From: Pseudo-nitzschia pungens
Lineage: Eukaryota; Bacillariophyta; Bacillariophyceae; Bacillariales; Bacillariaceae
Assembly: GCA_037355855.1 (NCBI GenBank)
Contig: CM074759.1
Location: 6,882,001-6,946,000, forward strand
DNA: 64,000 nt
Direction of reading: 5' to 3'
Below the pieces are notes generated by a model that had not been told where the DNA came from, ran no database searches, and saw nothing but the letters and a program-made list of their open reading frames with translations. This document shows, piece after piece, positions 20,441 to 30,278 of the stretch. Each line of letters starts with the position of its first letter. Position 1 is the first letter of the stretch. The position numbers and the translations under genes are program-made.

Positions 20441-20819
20441 TGCCCGACGCACGAACTGTTGCACGGCAATGGCATCCTTAGTGCTGGCTCCCTGGCCGGC
20501 TTATCCCTTAATCGGATCGTACGGCCACAGCCGTATTTCGACCCATATTTCAGGGGTTCAAATGAAAGTCTTAACTCTCTCGAATATTTAATCTTTTGTT
20601 ATATTCTTTTTCAGCATAAAATTTTGGTCTAGAAAACACTTTGTCAGGGGTCCCAACTCCGAATATTGGCTGCTCTACCAGCAGCAGCAGCAGCGCACTA
20701 ATCACTATTATTTTGGCAACTGCCGTAAAAACTCGAATATTGATAACACCATGGGAATTAATTTAAACGAGGCACTTCCTGGCCACCAATTACAGATCCG
20801 AGGACACCATTCTCTCCGT
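20441..20819. other. Convergent spacer
   Basis: No gene. It lies between the ends of the M11 gene (plus) and the THI5-like gene (minus). It has a short (CAG)n run at about 20680. Confidence 0.5.
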
Positions 20820-21809
20820 CTACTCAAGGGCTACAATTCGAGCCATTTGCGGCTCAATTCCTCCATAAACTGAGGTGATTCGAACTGATTTTGTAATTCG
20901 GTATTGTTCCATCATGCGCCGAAACGCCCTAAATGACAAGGATTGCTCTCCAGCAGGCTCTCTCGCCGCTGAAAAGAGCACAAACACCACCGAAAACCGC
21001 TCCGGATCGGCGATCGCCATGGACCATCCCTCGAAGGTGGCCTCCAGAAAGGCCCGGAGGATTTCCCGCTTGTCGCCCTCGAGAAGATCCTCCCCGGGGC
21101 AAAAGATCGTCTGCGAATAGCCCAGCCTGGCTCCGAGGAGTCCCTCGAGGGGAACCGAACCGACGCTCTTGCGAGTGGCCCCGGTCCGCTCGAGAATCTT
21201 GCGGAGGGTGGGAACCTCGGTGGTCGTGTAGGCCTGGATGGCGTCGAGCTTTCCCTCGAGAAGGTTTGAGTTCTTGGTCGCACTCGGGCTGGCAACCACC
21301 GTGTCGCCGGTGTCGCCAAAAATGCGCTCCAGCAACTCGACGGTGTCCTCGTGGGCACCGATCGTTCGGGAGGTCCTGCGGTCGCTGCCGTCGTCGTTAT
21401 CGTCGTCGTCGTCGTCCTCGATCGAGGCCAGACACAACGGAGACCGGTGGAACATGGCGGCAACGGCCTTGAGATTCCACTTGGGGTTTTCCCGCAGGAG
21501 CGGTACCAAAATGTTCTGCTCGACGGTCCCCACCACAACGTCGGCGTCGTCGCTGATGTCGCGGAACTGCCGGACGCGCTCCGCCTCGAGTCCGACGGGA
21601 CAGGTCGACAGGAACTTGACCGTTTCGATGCCGGCCTTTTGGTAGAGGCCCTCGGTGAGTGCGCAGGCGACACCCGCAAACTGGGAGGACATATAGTAGT
21701 CCAGCTGGACGGCGACGGTGGATTTGCCGCGGATTTGGCACAAGAATTCAGCTAGAGTAAATGACAGGACGCTTTCAGACTCTGGTGCTCTGAGTTGTAG
21801 GTTGGACAA
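20820..21809 (-). pseudogene. SsuA/THI5-like protein gene, 5' end missing
   Basis: The open frame covers about 329 codons. From about 21725 downwards it reads as an SsuA/THI5 (NMT1-like) periplasmic-binding fold: VQLDYYMSSQFAGVACALTE, GIETVKFLS, a GTVEQN segment and LKAVAAMFHRSPLCLAS. In fungi THI5/NMT1 makes the pyrimidine precursor of thiamine, while bacterial relatives bind sulfonates or nitrate; which role applies here is unclear. The frame has no ATG at its 5' end; the first internal Met lies within the domain. Upstream sequence is immediately a piece of piggyBac transposase on the other strand, so the N-terminus appears lost. An intron with a remote first exon is the alternative. A poly-Asp stretch (about residue 135) is encoded by GTC/GAC repeats. 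Confidence 0.6.
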
Positions 21810-22107
21810 GAATTTGGATCACTATCCTTCTAAAGCAGTGAGGAACACCAAATGTGCTTTGCATGGTTGGCTTGGACTAAGAAAAGAGGGGGACTTAATG
21901 AGATGTGTAACATGCAACGTCCATCTTTGCATTGAGTGCTATGGAACGTTTCAACCCCAACCCCAACAAACTCCCACCAATGCTCCTACCAAGGCTTCCA
22001 AGAAGGCGAAGTCTGTCAAGAAGAAGAGTACCAAAGCTCCTGCCGAAGCTCCTACCGAAGCTCCTACCAAATCTCCAAAGAAGTCCAAGTCTTCCAAGAA
22101 AAGCTAA
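21775..22107 (+). pseudogene. PiggyBac-like transposase C-terminal fragment
   Basis: The frame reads HYPSKAVRNTKCALHGWLG, then RCVTCNVHLCIECYGTFQ. This resembles the Cys-rich zinc-ribbon tail that follows the DDE core in piggyBac-type (DDE_Tnp_1_7) transposases. Nothing of the catalytic core is present upstream. After the zinc ribbon the frame continues through a Pro-Thr-Ala/Lys-Ser repeat (TNAPTKASKK, TEAPTKSPKK) to a stop at 22107. There is no proper start codon; the first in-frame Met is inside the zinc ribbon. It abuts the truncated THI5-like gene and may mark the rearrangement that broke it. Confidence 0.55.
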
Positions 22108-22580
22108 ACCAAAATCCATTGCTGCGTAGTAAGAAGGTCAGCGCACTTGTTCTGGTGGTGGCCGATACGCATACTACACAGTTCGAACCCAAGAAACAAC
22201 AAGAAACCAAAGAAAAGACAGTAAAAAAACAAGTGCAGTTTGTAATTTTAAGATCGGATGAGAAGAAAATATGGAAACACACGCCGAGATTTGGTGCAAC
22301 TGTTAGTAAAAAGAATACAAGTAAAAAATAATAATTCAATAATTAATGTGTCATCGGAGAAACACGATACAATACTACATCGCATCACTTCCTTTTGCTC
22401 CTGTATTGATTGCCGCACGCACTCCAAGAACAAGTACCGCATTCCAGCATCATCATTATTGAAATTCACGCCACTTCTACACGTACAGGATAGGAGATGC
22501 CGCGGATCGTGACACTTGTGAAAATCGTGGTGACGATGCCGTACCGTAAAAATACATCTATTTGTTTCCCAACAAGTGTT
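22108..22580. other. Intergenic spacer
   Basis: No gene was recognised; AT-rich, no clear repeat. Confidence 0.45.
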
Positions 22581-22772
22581 ACTGCTCAGCAAACACTGCT
22601 CAGCAAACACTGCTCAGCAAACACTGCTCAGCAAACACTGCTCAGCAAACACTGCTCACCAAATAAAGCTCAGCAAACAAAGCTCAGCATACAAAGCTCA
22701 GCATACAAAGCTCAGCATACAAAGCTCAGCATACAAAGCTCAGCATACAAAGCTCAGCAAACTGCTCAGCAA
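22581..22772. repeat. 14-bp minisatellite (GCTCAGCAAACACT)
   Basis: About 13 units; the first half reads GCTCAGCAAACACT and the second half GCTCAGCATACAAA. The unit is not a multiple of 3, so the long frames across it are artefacts. Confidence 0.9.
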
Positions 22773-22945
22773 CATTCTTGGAAACACTGTTGGCAACAAT
22801 CTTGGCAACAATCTTGGCAAAATTCTTGGCAACACTCTCAGCAACAGTCTCGGCAACATTCTTGGCAACATTCTTGGCAACAGTTTCGGCAGCATTCTTG
22901 GCAGTGTTCTTGGCAGCTTTCTGGGCTACTGTCTCGGCTATGAAG
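22773..22945. repeat. 12-bp degenerate minisatellite (TTCTTGGCAACA)
   Basis: About 14 units of a 12-bp repeat. On the minus strand the frame reads AKNV/AETV four-residue repeats without stops. A homologous piece lies at about 27872-27945. Confidence 0.85.
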
Positions 22946-23064
22946 ATATTCAAGATGGATGCTATGATCTGTGCTAAGGCTCCTGCTGTGTAGGAGAGTG
23001 TACTGGGGCTACAGGCAGTAGCATCCAGTGGCTGACTAACAGGTGCTGGGCTGTGTGCTAAATG

Positions 23065-23152
23065 GTTAGCAACAGGCTTAGCAACAGGCTTAGCAACAGG
23101 CTTAGCAACAGGCTTAGCAACAGACTTAGCAACAGACTTAGCAACAGACCTA
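23065..23152. repeat. 12-bp minisatellite (TTAGCAACAGGC)
   Basis: About seven units of TTAGCAACAGGC, the later ones with GACT for GGCT. Confidence 0.9.
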
Positions 23153-23803
23153 TTCTGTTTGGTATGGGTGCTAACAAGAAGTTACTAGGGTCGTCGCATA
23201 CGATTTGTACCAATCGTACGTACCCCGAGTATAGCACCCGTAATGGTGTAGCTAAATGCTACAGGGTTAGGGTTGCTAATGCTACGAGATACTGGAGATG
23301 TAACCTACCATGATACCATGCTAAGATACTATGCTACCGCCGGGGTCGGGTCATTGGTGTATAATATGTACTATGACCGGATACCTGACCCAGACAGTTA
23401 CCCAACGCGCTAGCACACGTTTGGATCTAATTAATCGGAGCTACGCTATGCTACTCCGTACGCTACCCGTAGAATACAGTACTGGAGCTACAGAGCTCTG
23501 TTATTATACGAGTTAGCGGAACGCTGTCACGATACGATACAGAGCTGAGCTGCGCTCAGTTTCACTCTTTTCTTTTTCTACTCTAAATTAAACACCTATC
23601 ATGCCCTCCCTTTCGATCGATTCCAATGTACCTCTAGGGAAGTACCTTGTAGTAACTAAGTGTATGCAATAGAACCTGAACAGTGCCCACTGTAGACTCA
23701 CGATTTGCCAGAACTTTACGTACTATTGTTGTTAGGGCTTTCCCCTATTTTTCAGCACGAGACAGTTCAATTCTACGAATTTGCTGACGAGCATATCAAC
23801 GCA
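23153..23803. other. Intergenic spacer
   Basis: No gene was recognised. Words such as GCTACGAGATAC, ATGCTAC and CTAGC recur without clean periodicity. Confidence 0.45.
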
Positions 23804-24257
23804 CGGCAACAGTCTTAGCAGCATTCTTGGCAGCATGAAGGGATATGGGAGTTCTTATTGCTTATCCCCATCAACATGTACAATTACTACAACCAAGCAC
23901 TGGGAGAATAAGATAATGTTCAAAGATGTAATATCTCAGCACACAACATATTGATTCAATTCCATGCATTGCTCAAGGTTACTAAACCATTTAGTTACAT
24001 TGAACCTTCCTTTCTTTCAAAAGAGAAGCTGGAACTCGACAGCGACCCATTAAGGGTGGACGTAGCTAGCTCCAAGCAAATGATAATTCACCATACAAGA
24101 CTAGCCAGGCCTTCTTGCTTTCACATGAAGCGGCTCAGCAAAAGAAAAGAACCAATCTGAAGTTACCCATATAAAACATTTTGAATACACCTTGTTATTC
24201 ATCCCTGTCATTCCTCCGAATCTGTTTTGTGTTGGAGTCTGTTTCGTGTTGGAGTCT
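23804..24257. repeat. 454-bp direct repeat, copy 1 (upstream of STELLO-like gene)
   Basis: Compared by eye it matches 27940-28393 base for base at an offset of 4136 bp. It ends with about two units of the 17-bp minisatellite (GTTTCGTGTTGGAGTCT) that is greatly expanded after copy 2. No protein-like gene is supported inside; the 69-codon frame in it occurs in both copies only because the DNA is duplicated. Confidence 0.9.
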
Positions 24258-24260
24258 GTT

Positions 24261-24330
24261 GTTCTCTACACAGGGGCCTTAGCTTCCAGGCAAAACAACT
24301 CCTCCCTCGCCCCTGCAAAGCGACAAATTT
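24261..24330. repeat. Short dispersed repeat (GTTCTCTACACAG...)
   Basis: About 70 bp (GTTCTCTACACAGGGGCCTT, then AGCTTCCAGGCAAAAC) is found again at 30481-30546 with few changes, and in part at 30592-30633. Confidence 0.8.
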
Positions 24331-24544
24331 TGGCATGTTCAGGCGACGTCTGGTTGCCGAGATATAATTGTCACACTATCGTCGCACCGCGCGTGAGGAG
24401 TTTTCTAGGTCATGCTTTTCCAACATTGAAAATCGGAACTATTGGTCATTTGCAACACATCGAACAGCGCCACAATGAGATCAACAAAAAGAAATTCCAA
24501 CAACAAGCTGACCCAGAGGCAAAAGCAGAAGCAAAAGCAAAAAC

Positions 24545-27500
24545 ATGTTTGTGCGGAATAAACCCTCCACCTTGTTGGTGGTGTTTGTCGTGTTGATCCT
24601 GACGTCACTGCGTTTCTTCCACGAATTGCGGTACACCCACGAGTACCAAGTCATCGATGGTCATTCCGAATCCAAATCCAAATCAAAATCAAAATCCGAA
24701 TCAAAACCAAAAACAAAAACAAAATCGAAAACAAAATCGAAAACAAAATCGAAAACAAAATCGAAACCAAAATCGAAACCAAAATCGAAAATAAAATCAA
24801 AATCAGAAACTAAGTTCTTGGAGGGAGAGCCGTTCAACGGGAAGAAAATTCGCACCTTTGATAGAGAACGGATCTTCCTTTCCAAAAGCTACAGGCACGA
24901 ACACGAAAGTGAAAACGAACACGAACGCGAAAACAAAAACGAAAAGGAAAAGGAATCACCGTCATCCCTCCGAGCGGATCCCGTCGTTCATTGCACAAAA
25001 TGGAATGTTGTCGCCACCAATGCCGAACCCAGCGAGGCTGTTCGAAGAGCTACCAATGTGAAAGGTTGGTGCACGGCCATTGTGGCCGATGCAAACACTC
25101 CCGAGGACTATATGGAACGGCTGGGAATCACGGAGCAACAAACCGACGCCACGGAATCAAATTTTAACTTGAACAACCAATACCTCCGACGACTGCAACA
25201 TTTGGATTCCAATGAAGATGCAGAAGCAGGTGCAGATTCAGGTGCAGATCAACATGCAGATTCAGATCAACATGCAGATTCAGATCAACATGCAGGTGCA
25301 GACACAAACACAAACACGAACAAAAAAACAGATCCAGATGCAGGCGTTGTTGTCTTTTTGTCGGTCAAAACCCAACGGGAATGGATCAAGAAGGAAAAAA
25401 AGAATGCGGCGTTGAGTGTTACTCGCAAAAACAAAAACACTGCCGTTGGGCGCTTTTTGGAGGCGATGCCATTTGGTCACATGGCTCGCAAAAATATTGG
25501 TTACTTGTACGCAATCGCTCACGGTGCAAAAATAATCTTTGATTTTGATGACCACAACCTTCTGCCCCTGATGCGGGACGAACAAGGGGAGGAGCACGTC
25601 CTACCTCCCATCCACAACACAGAGGTGCTCACAAACGCTGCCATGGTGGTCACGGGACCAAAGGCCTTCAACCACCACGCTATTATGGGTATCACCGTGG
25701 AGGGTCCCTCGTGGCCGAGAGGATTTCCGCTCACACAGATTCACAATGATGCCACCCACGGAAGAATTGCAATGGAGAGCGGGCAACTTGGCGACATTTC
25801 CCTGGAACAGGAAGTGGGTGTCCTACAATTTGTAGCCGACCACCATCCCGACATTGACGCCATCCATCGTCTCACTACGGGGAGACAAAATACTCATATT
25901 CATACCCCCACACCTCTTTTTTTTCTCCGCCACACCAAGCATGTAACATCCACATCCACATCCACATCCACCACCAACATGGCAGAAGAAGCACAAGCAC
26001 AAACGCAAAAACAACAGAACTACTATGATGGGATATCGCACCTGACTACGGAGGGATCGTTGCTGGTCCCCTCGCACACATACGTCCCTTACAACGCACA
26101 GGCCACCCTGCACATGCAAAGGGCCATGTTTGCGCTGTTTTTGCCGTTTAGCGTCAGCGGGCGGGTCGGTGACATCTGGAGGGCCTATGTTGCCCAGCGG
26201 ATCTTTGGGGAAATCGACACCAGTCGAAAGGATGGCCTGAAGGTCGTGGTATTGCCACCTGACATTTACCGAGATAGGAACGACGAGCAGTCTTTGCTTG
26301 TCGACAAGCGCGCCGAGGACGACCTGTACTACAAAGCAGAAGCGCTGCTGGAATTTTTGGACGAGTGGGAATTTGAGGACGACAAAAACGAAAACGACGA
26401 CCACACGGACGCAAACGCAGACGCAAACGCAGACAAAGAAAACCACTGGTGGAGCATCCCGGCCAGGATGGAGCAACTCTGGATAGACTTGTATGAGCGC
26501 GATTTTATCGGGATCGAGGATGTCCAAGCATTGCAGCTGTGGCTCTCTGCTTTGGCAGAGATTGGGTACGAGTTTCCAAGGGTCACTCGCAAACATGAGC
26601 GCTACATCCGGGATGTGGTTGTAATGGGGCAATTTAACTACGGACAGTACGCCGGAAACGAACAAGTCCTGAGGGATGTTTTGTTTTGGTACCAAAAATG
26701 GAGGCAACGATTCCACAAGGTTGCCATTCGTGGTGCCTTCTCAGACAGTCTGGTCGACGAGTTGACCGGAAAACATGAAATCGATATCCGGGCCACGGAC
26801 GATCGCTATATGAAGGGTACTGGCTATAAAAATAAGAATGGCTATTATGATCCCGTGGACAACCTCCTCTCCACGGTCACAAAGTACAAAGGAAATCCAA
26901 AGATCAATGGGGTGTTGTACACTCACGACGATATGCTGTTGAACATTACGAATATTTTCGATGGCGTTAATCGAAAATCGACCATTTTGGGAACGAAGCT
27001 CGGACCCACTGATCTTGATAAAGATAACATTCCCATGGAACGCATGCCCCCCAACAGATCAAGTCAGCAATTTTATCGAGTCCACCGAGACAGCAACGTT
27101 ACACAGCTATACGATTTCAACTGGCCCTTTTCGTGGAAGTGTCGAGACGGGTTTCTTCGTGTGTTAATGGATTCGAGATCCGAATTCTTCGTGAAACGAG
27201 ACGAAAGCATCGGAGGTGGAAGTCCATTTTTGACTATTCCACTTCCCATGCAAGCCGATATGTTGTACATACCACTTTCTGCTGCAGAGTTGTTCGAGAG
27301 TTTTGCCATTGTGTTTGCTTCTAACTATGTATTTTTAGAATGCGCATTTCCCAAGATCATTGAGCTGATGCTCGACGCTTCCGAGGATCTGAACTTTCAA
27401 TTTATCGAGTTGTGCACGAATTGGGACAGAACTCGTGGGAAGCCGGAGATGATTTCCAAATGCAATGATGCACTTCCACCTAATACTCCTCACGCGGCAA

Positions 27501-27604
27501 TCCATCCTATCAAGATGAATATTTATCAGTACAGCAAATGGAATAAGGCCTTTGACTGGGTTACAACGGAAACGAATTCATTCAACGCATCGGAATATCA
27601 CTGA
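24545..27604 (+). CDS. STELLO-like (DUF288) Golgi glycosyltransferase-type protein
   Basis: This is a 1019-residue type II membrane protein. A single anchor lies at about residues 8-26 (STLLVVFVVLILTSLRFF). It is followed by a low-complexity stem of KSKS/KTKSKTKS, then HEHESENEHE repeats and DSDQHA repeats, all encoded by in-frame microsatellites. The lumenal part matches the STELLO/DUF288 layout: KWNVVATNAEPSE, a segment with ARKNIGYLYAIAHGAK, the putative DxD-type site IFDFDDHN at about residue 335, then VPYNAQATLHMQRAMFALFLPFSVSGRVGDIWRAYVAQ in two adjoining stretches. In Arabidopsis STELLO proteins are Golgi proteins that affect cellulose synthase assembly; diatoms lack cellulose walls, so a role in other glycan assembly is likelier. 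The gene is intronless. It lies between two identical 454-bp direct repeats. Confidence 0.85.
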   Translation: MFVRNKPSTLLVVFVVLILTSLRFFHELRYTHEYQVIDGHSESKSKSKSKSESKPKTKTKSKTKSKTKSKTKSKPKSKPKSKIKSKSETKFLEGEPFNGKKIRTFDRERIFLSKSYRHEHESENEHERENKNEKEKESPSSLRADPVVHCTKWNVVATNAEPSEAVRRATNVKGWCTAIVADANTPEDYMERLGITEQQTDATESNFNLNNQYLRRLQHLDSNEDAEAGADSGADQHADSDQHADSDQHAGADTNTNTNKKTDPDAGVVVFLSVKTQREWIKKEKKNAALSVTRKNKNTAVGRFLEAMPFGHMARKNIGYLYAIAHGAKIIFDFDDHNLLPLMRDEQGEEHVLPPIHNTEVLTNAAMVVTGPKAFNHHAIMGITVEGPSWPRGFPLTQIHNDATHGRIAMESGQLGDISLEQEVGVLQFVADHHPDIDAIHRLTTGRQNTHIHTPTPLFFLRHTKHVTSTSTSTSTTNMAEEAQAQTQKQQNYYDGISHLTTEGSLLVPSHTYVPYNAQATLHMQRAMFALFLPFSVSGRVGDIWRAYVAQRIFGEIDTSRKDGLKVVVLPPDIYRDRNDEQSLLVDKRAEDDLYYKAEALLEFLDEWEFEDDKNENDDHTDANADANADKENHWWSIPARMEQLWIDLYERDFIGIEDVQALQLWLSALAEIGYEFPRVTRKHERYIRDVVVMGQFNYGQYAGNEQVLRDVLFWYQKWRQRFHKVAIRGAFSDSLVDELTGKHEIDIRATDDRYMKGTGYKNKNGYYDPVDNLLSTVTKYKGNPKINGVLYTHDDMLLNITNIFDGVNRKSTILGTKLGPTDLDKDNIPMERMPPNRSSQQFYRVHRDSNVTQLYDFNWPFSWKCRDGFLRVLMDSRSEFFVKRDESIGGGSPFLTIPLPMQADMLYIPLSAAELFESFAIVFASNYVFLECAFPKIIELMLDASEDLNFQFIELCTNWDRTRGKPEMISKCNDALPPNTPHAAIHPIKMNIYQYSKWNKAFDWVTTETNSFNASEYH

Positions 27605-27939
27605 GACAGGCCGAAACCTTTGTGTAGCAGCATGATAATCATGTGTTTGTGAGTAAATGTGTGGGTGAGAGTAAGAGAGAGAGAGAAAGATGATTTTTTT
27701 AAAGTTTTTGGCAGTTGCGCGAGGGACGGTGCATTGTGCATACAGCAACCCCGAAAATGAATGTCATGAGGCAATCGAGGAACATAGCGTACAAGAACGT
27801 TTTTCTGTGGTTCAGAGTACCAGGTAACTTACTCGTAAAGTAATTAGGTACTATTTACTATGACGATTATCGGGGTTCTGGACAACAGTCTCGGCAACAT
27901 TCTTGGCAGTGTTCTTGGCAGCTTTCTGGGCTACTGTCT
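27605..27939. other. 3' flank of the STELLO-like gene
   Basis: No gene. It has a short (AG)n run at about 27671-27690, and from about 27872 it carries sequence homologous to the 12-bp minisatellite at 22836-22945. Confidence 0.55.
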
Positions 27940-28393
27940 CGGCAACAGTCTTAGCAGCATTCTTGGCAGCATGAAGGGATATGGGAGTTCTTATTGCTTA
28001 TCCCCATCAACATGTACAATTACTACAACCAAGCACTGGGAGAATAAGATAATGTTCAAAGATGTAATATCTCAGCACACAACATATTGATTCAATTCCA
28101 TGCATTGCTCAAGGTTACTAAACCATTTAGTTACATTGAACCTTCCTTTCTTTCAAAAGAGAAGCTGGAACTCGACAGCGACCCATTAAGGGTGGACGTA
28201 GCTAGCTCCAAGCAAATGATAATTCACCATACAAGACTAGCCAGGCCTTCTTGCTTTCACATGAAGCGGCTCAGCAAAAGAAAAGAACCAATCTGAAGTT
28301 ACCCATATAAAACATTTTGAATACACCTTGTTATTCATCCCTGTCATTCCTCCGAATCTGTTTTGTGTTGGAGTCTGTTTCGTGTTGGAGTCT
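27940..28393. repeat. 454-bp direct repeat, copy 2 (downstream of STELLO-like gene)
   Basis: It appears identical to 23804-24257; divergence begins at 28394 (C for G) inside the 17-bp minisatellite. Confidence 0.9.
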
Positions 28394-29315
28394 CTTTCAT
28401 GTTAAAGTCTGTTTCGTGTTGGAATCTGTTTCGTGTTGGAATTTGTTTTGTGTTGGAATCCGTTTCGTGTTCAAAGCTGTTTCGTGTTCAAAGCTGTTCA
28501 GTGTTGAAATTGAAGTCCGTTTCGTGTTGATTGGAATCTGTTTCATGTTGGAATCCGTTTCGTGTTCAAATCTGTTTCATCTTCAAAGCTGTTTCGTGTT
28601 GGAATCTGTTTCGTGTTGGAGTCTATTTCGTGTTTTAACCTGTTTCGTGTTGGAGTCTATTTATTTCGTGATAGAACCTGTTTCGTGTTGGAATCCGTTT
28701 GGTGTTGGAATCTGTTTCGTGTTGAAAGCTATTCGTGTTGGAGTCTGTTTTGTGTTGGAATCTATTTTGTGTTGAAATCTGTTTCATTTTGGAATCTGTT
28801 TCGTGTTCAAAGCTGTTTCGTGTTCAAAGCTATTCGTGTTGGAGTCTGTTTTGTGTTGGAATTTGTTTCGTGTTGGAATCTGTTTCGTGTTCAAAGCTGT
28901 TTTGTGTTGGAATATGTTTCGTGTTCAAAGCTGCATCGTGTTCAAAGCTGTTTGTGTTCAAAAGTGTTTCGTGTTCAAAGCTGTTTCGTGTTCAAAGCTG
29001 TTTGGTGTTGAAATCCGTTTCGTGTTGAAAGCAGTTTGTTGTTTCGTATTGAAAGCTGTTTTGTGTTGAATTAAGTTTCTTGTTGAAAGCGATTTGCTAT
29101 TGAAATACGTTTCGTATTGAAATCCGTTCCGTGTTCAGAACTGTTTTGTATTGAATACTGTTTTGTATTGTGTTCATGTTGAAAGCTGTTTCGTGTTGAA
29201 AGCTGTTTCGTGTTGAATTCCGTTTCGTGTCGAAATGCATTTCGTGTTGAGAGCTGTTTCGTGTTGAATTCCGTTTTGTGTTCAATTTCTTTTCGTGTTA
29301 ACGCTGTTTTGTGTG
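28360..29315. repeat. 17-bp minisatellite (CTGTTTCGTGTTGGAAT), about 55 units
   Basis: Nearly a kilobase of CTGTTTCGTGTTGGAAT and the variant CTGTTTCGTGTTCAAAG, mostly 17 bp with some 16- and 18-bp units. Because 17 is not a multiple of 3, all frames cycle through the same residues and give spurious long Cys/Val/Phe-rich or Asn/Thr-rich ORFs on both strands. The unit is shared with the end of direct repeat copy 1, where only about two units exist. Confidence 0.92.
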
Positions 29316-29527
29316 AATACGAAGTACTCATACTTATTTTATTGTGACGTCACTCATCTTAATTATTGTATTCTGAGTCAAGTTGAACATTAAAATACTT
29401 ATACCCCTCTGTAATAATAATTACGTACACAGTAGCATACGGAGTAAGGATTTAGCGTAAGATCAAACGGAGTAGCAAATAAATAATTAAATGATACGTG
29501 TAGCATCCAATTTAACCCTGTAACACT
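29316..29527. other. AT-rich spacer before the hAT-type MITE
   Basis: Nothing recognised. Confidence 0.5.
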
Positions 29528-29535
29528 ATGCGAGT

Positions 29536-30270
29536 CAGGGGTCATAATATAAGAAGGGGTATGCCACGATCGCTAAAAATCGGTGATTCATATTCCATGT
29601 GTGGTCCAAAATAGAAAAATTTCCCTCAGTCAATTTTTTTCTTCTCATAATTTACTGCATATCACTAGTAAAAGTGTACCTGATAAAGCAACTTACCAAG
29701 TACACTTCCAATCACTCTCCAACTTTTAAATTTGATATGCAGTTCACGTATATAGTTGAGAGTCAAGTAGTAAGTACCTTTTTCAGTTTACATCCATCTG
29801 CTGTCTGATATTGCTGATTCAAACTACCAGTGATCTGTGCCTTCCACCTGGAATATAAAATACAAAATCGGATCGTCCGTCCGTCATCCGTTTTATTTTT
29901 ATTCAATTAAAAGCTTCCACTTGGAACCAAAATTTGGACCATCCATCCAAATAAATTACTTTATCTTCCATCCATCTAGAGTGAAAAGCAGTTACATATT
30001 CATAATCCCTGTAAAAAATTGGGCTAGATAGAATATTCAAATATTGTTTTGTTACAATTTTTGATGGAGTTGTTATAGATTGAAGTGTAATAGTTTTTGT
30101 TAGTATTATGCAGTGAAAGTGGAAAAAAAAAATTGAGGTTGAGGGAAATTTTTCTAAATTGGACCACACATGGAATATGGAGTGCCATTTTTTTTTTACT
30201 AGTATTTGTATGTCGAACACGGGCGACGGACAGACTTCGTGGCATACCCCTTCTTATATTATGACCCCTG
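29536..30270. mobile_element. hAT-type MITE with 8-bp target duplication
   Basis: The element is 735 bp and non-coding. Its ends are at least 34-bp perfect terminal inverted repeats starting CAGGGGTCATAATATAAGAA, and further subterminal inverted similarity (CATATTCCATGTGTGGTCCAA, AGAAAAATTTCCCTCA) extends inside both ends. The flanks are an exact 8-bp direct duplication ATGCGAGT (29528-29535 and 30271-30278). An 8-bp duplication together with CAGGG termini is the signature of the hAT superfamily. No transposase is present, so it is a non-autonomous copy, and the intact ends suggest recent movement. Confidence 0.92.
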
Positions 30271-30278
30271 ATGCGAGT

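Noticed and set aside
22497..22977. Plus- and minus-strand repeat ORFs
   Set aside because: They are products of the 14-bp and 12-bp minisatellites; no start context or family.
23951..24160. 69-codon ORF present twice (also 28087-28296)
   Set aside because: Identity reflects duplication of the DNA itself; no domain, and the frame has no other support.
28317..29011. Long overlapping ORFs rich in Cys, Val and Phe, and mirrored Asn/Thr-rich ORFs on the minus strand
   Set aside because: They are read-outs of a 17-bp minisatellite; every frame gives the same cycling residues.
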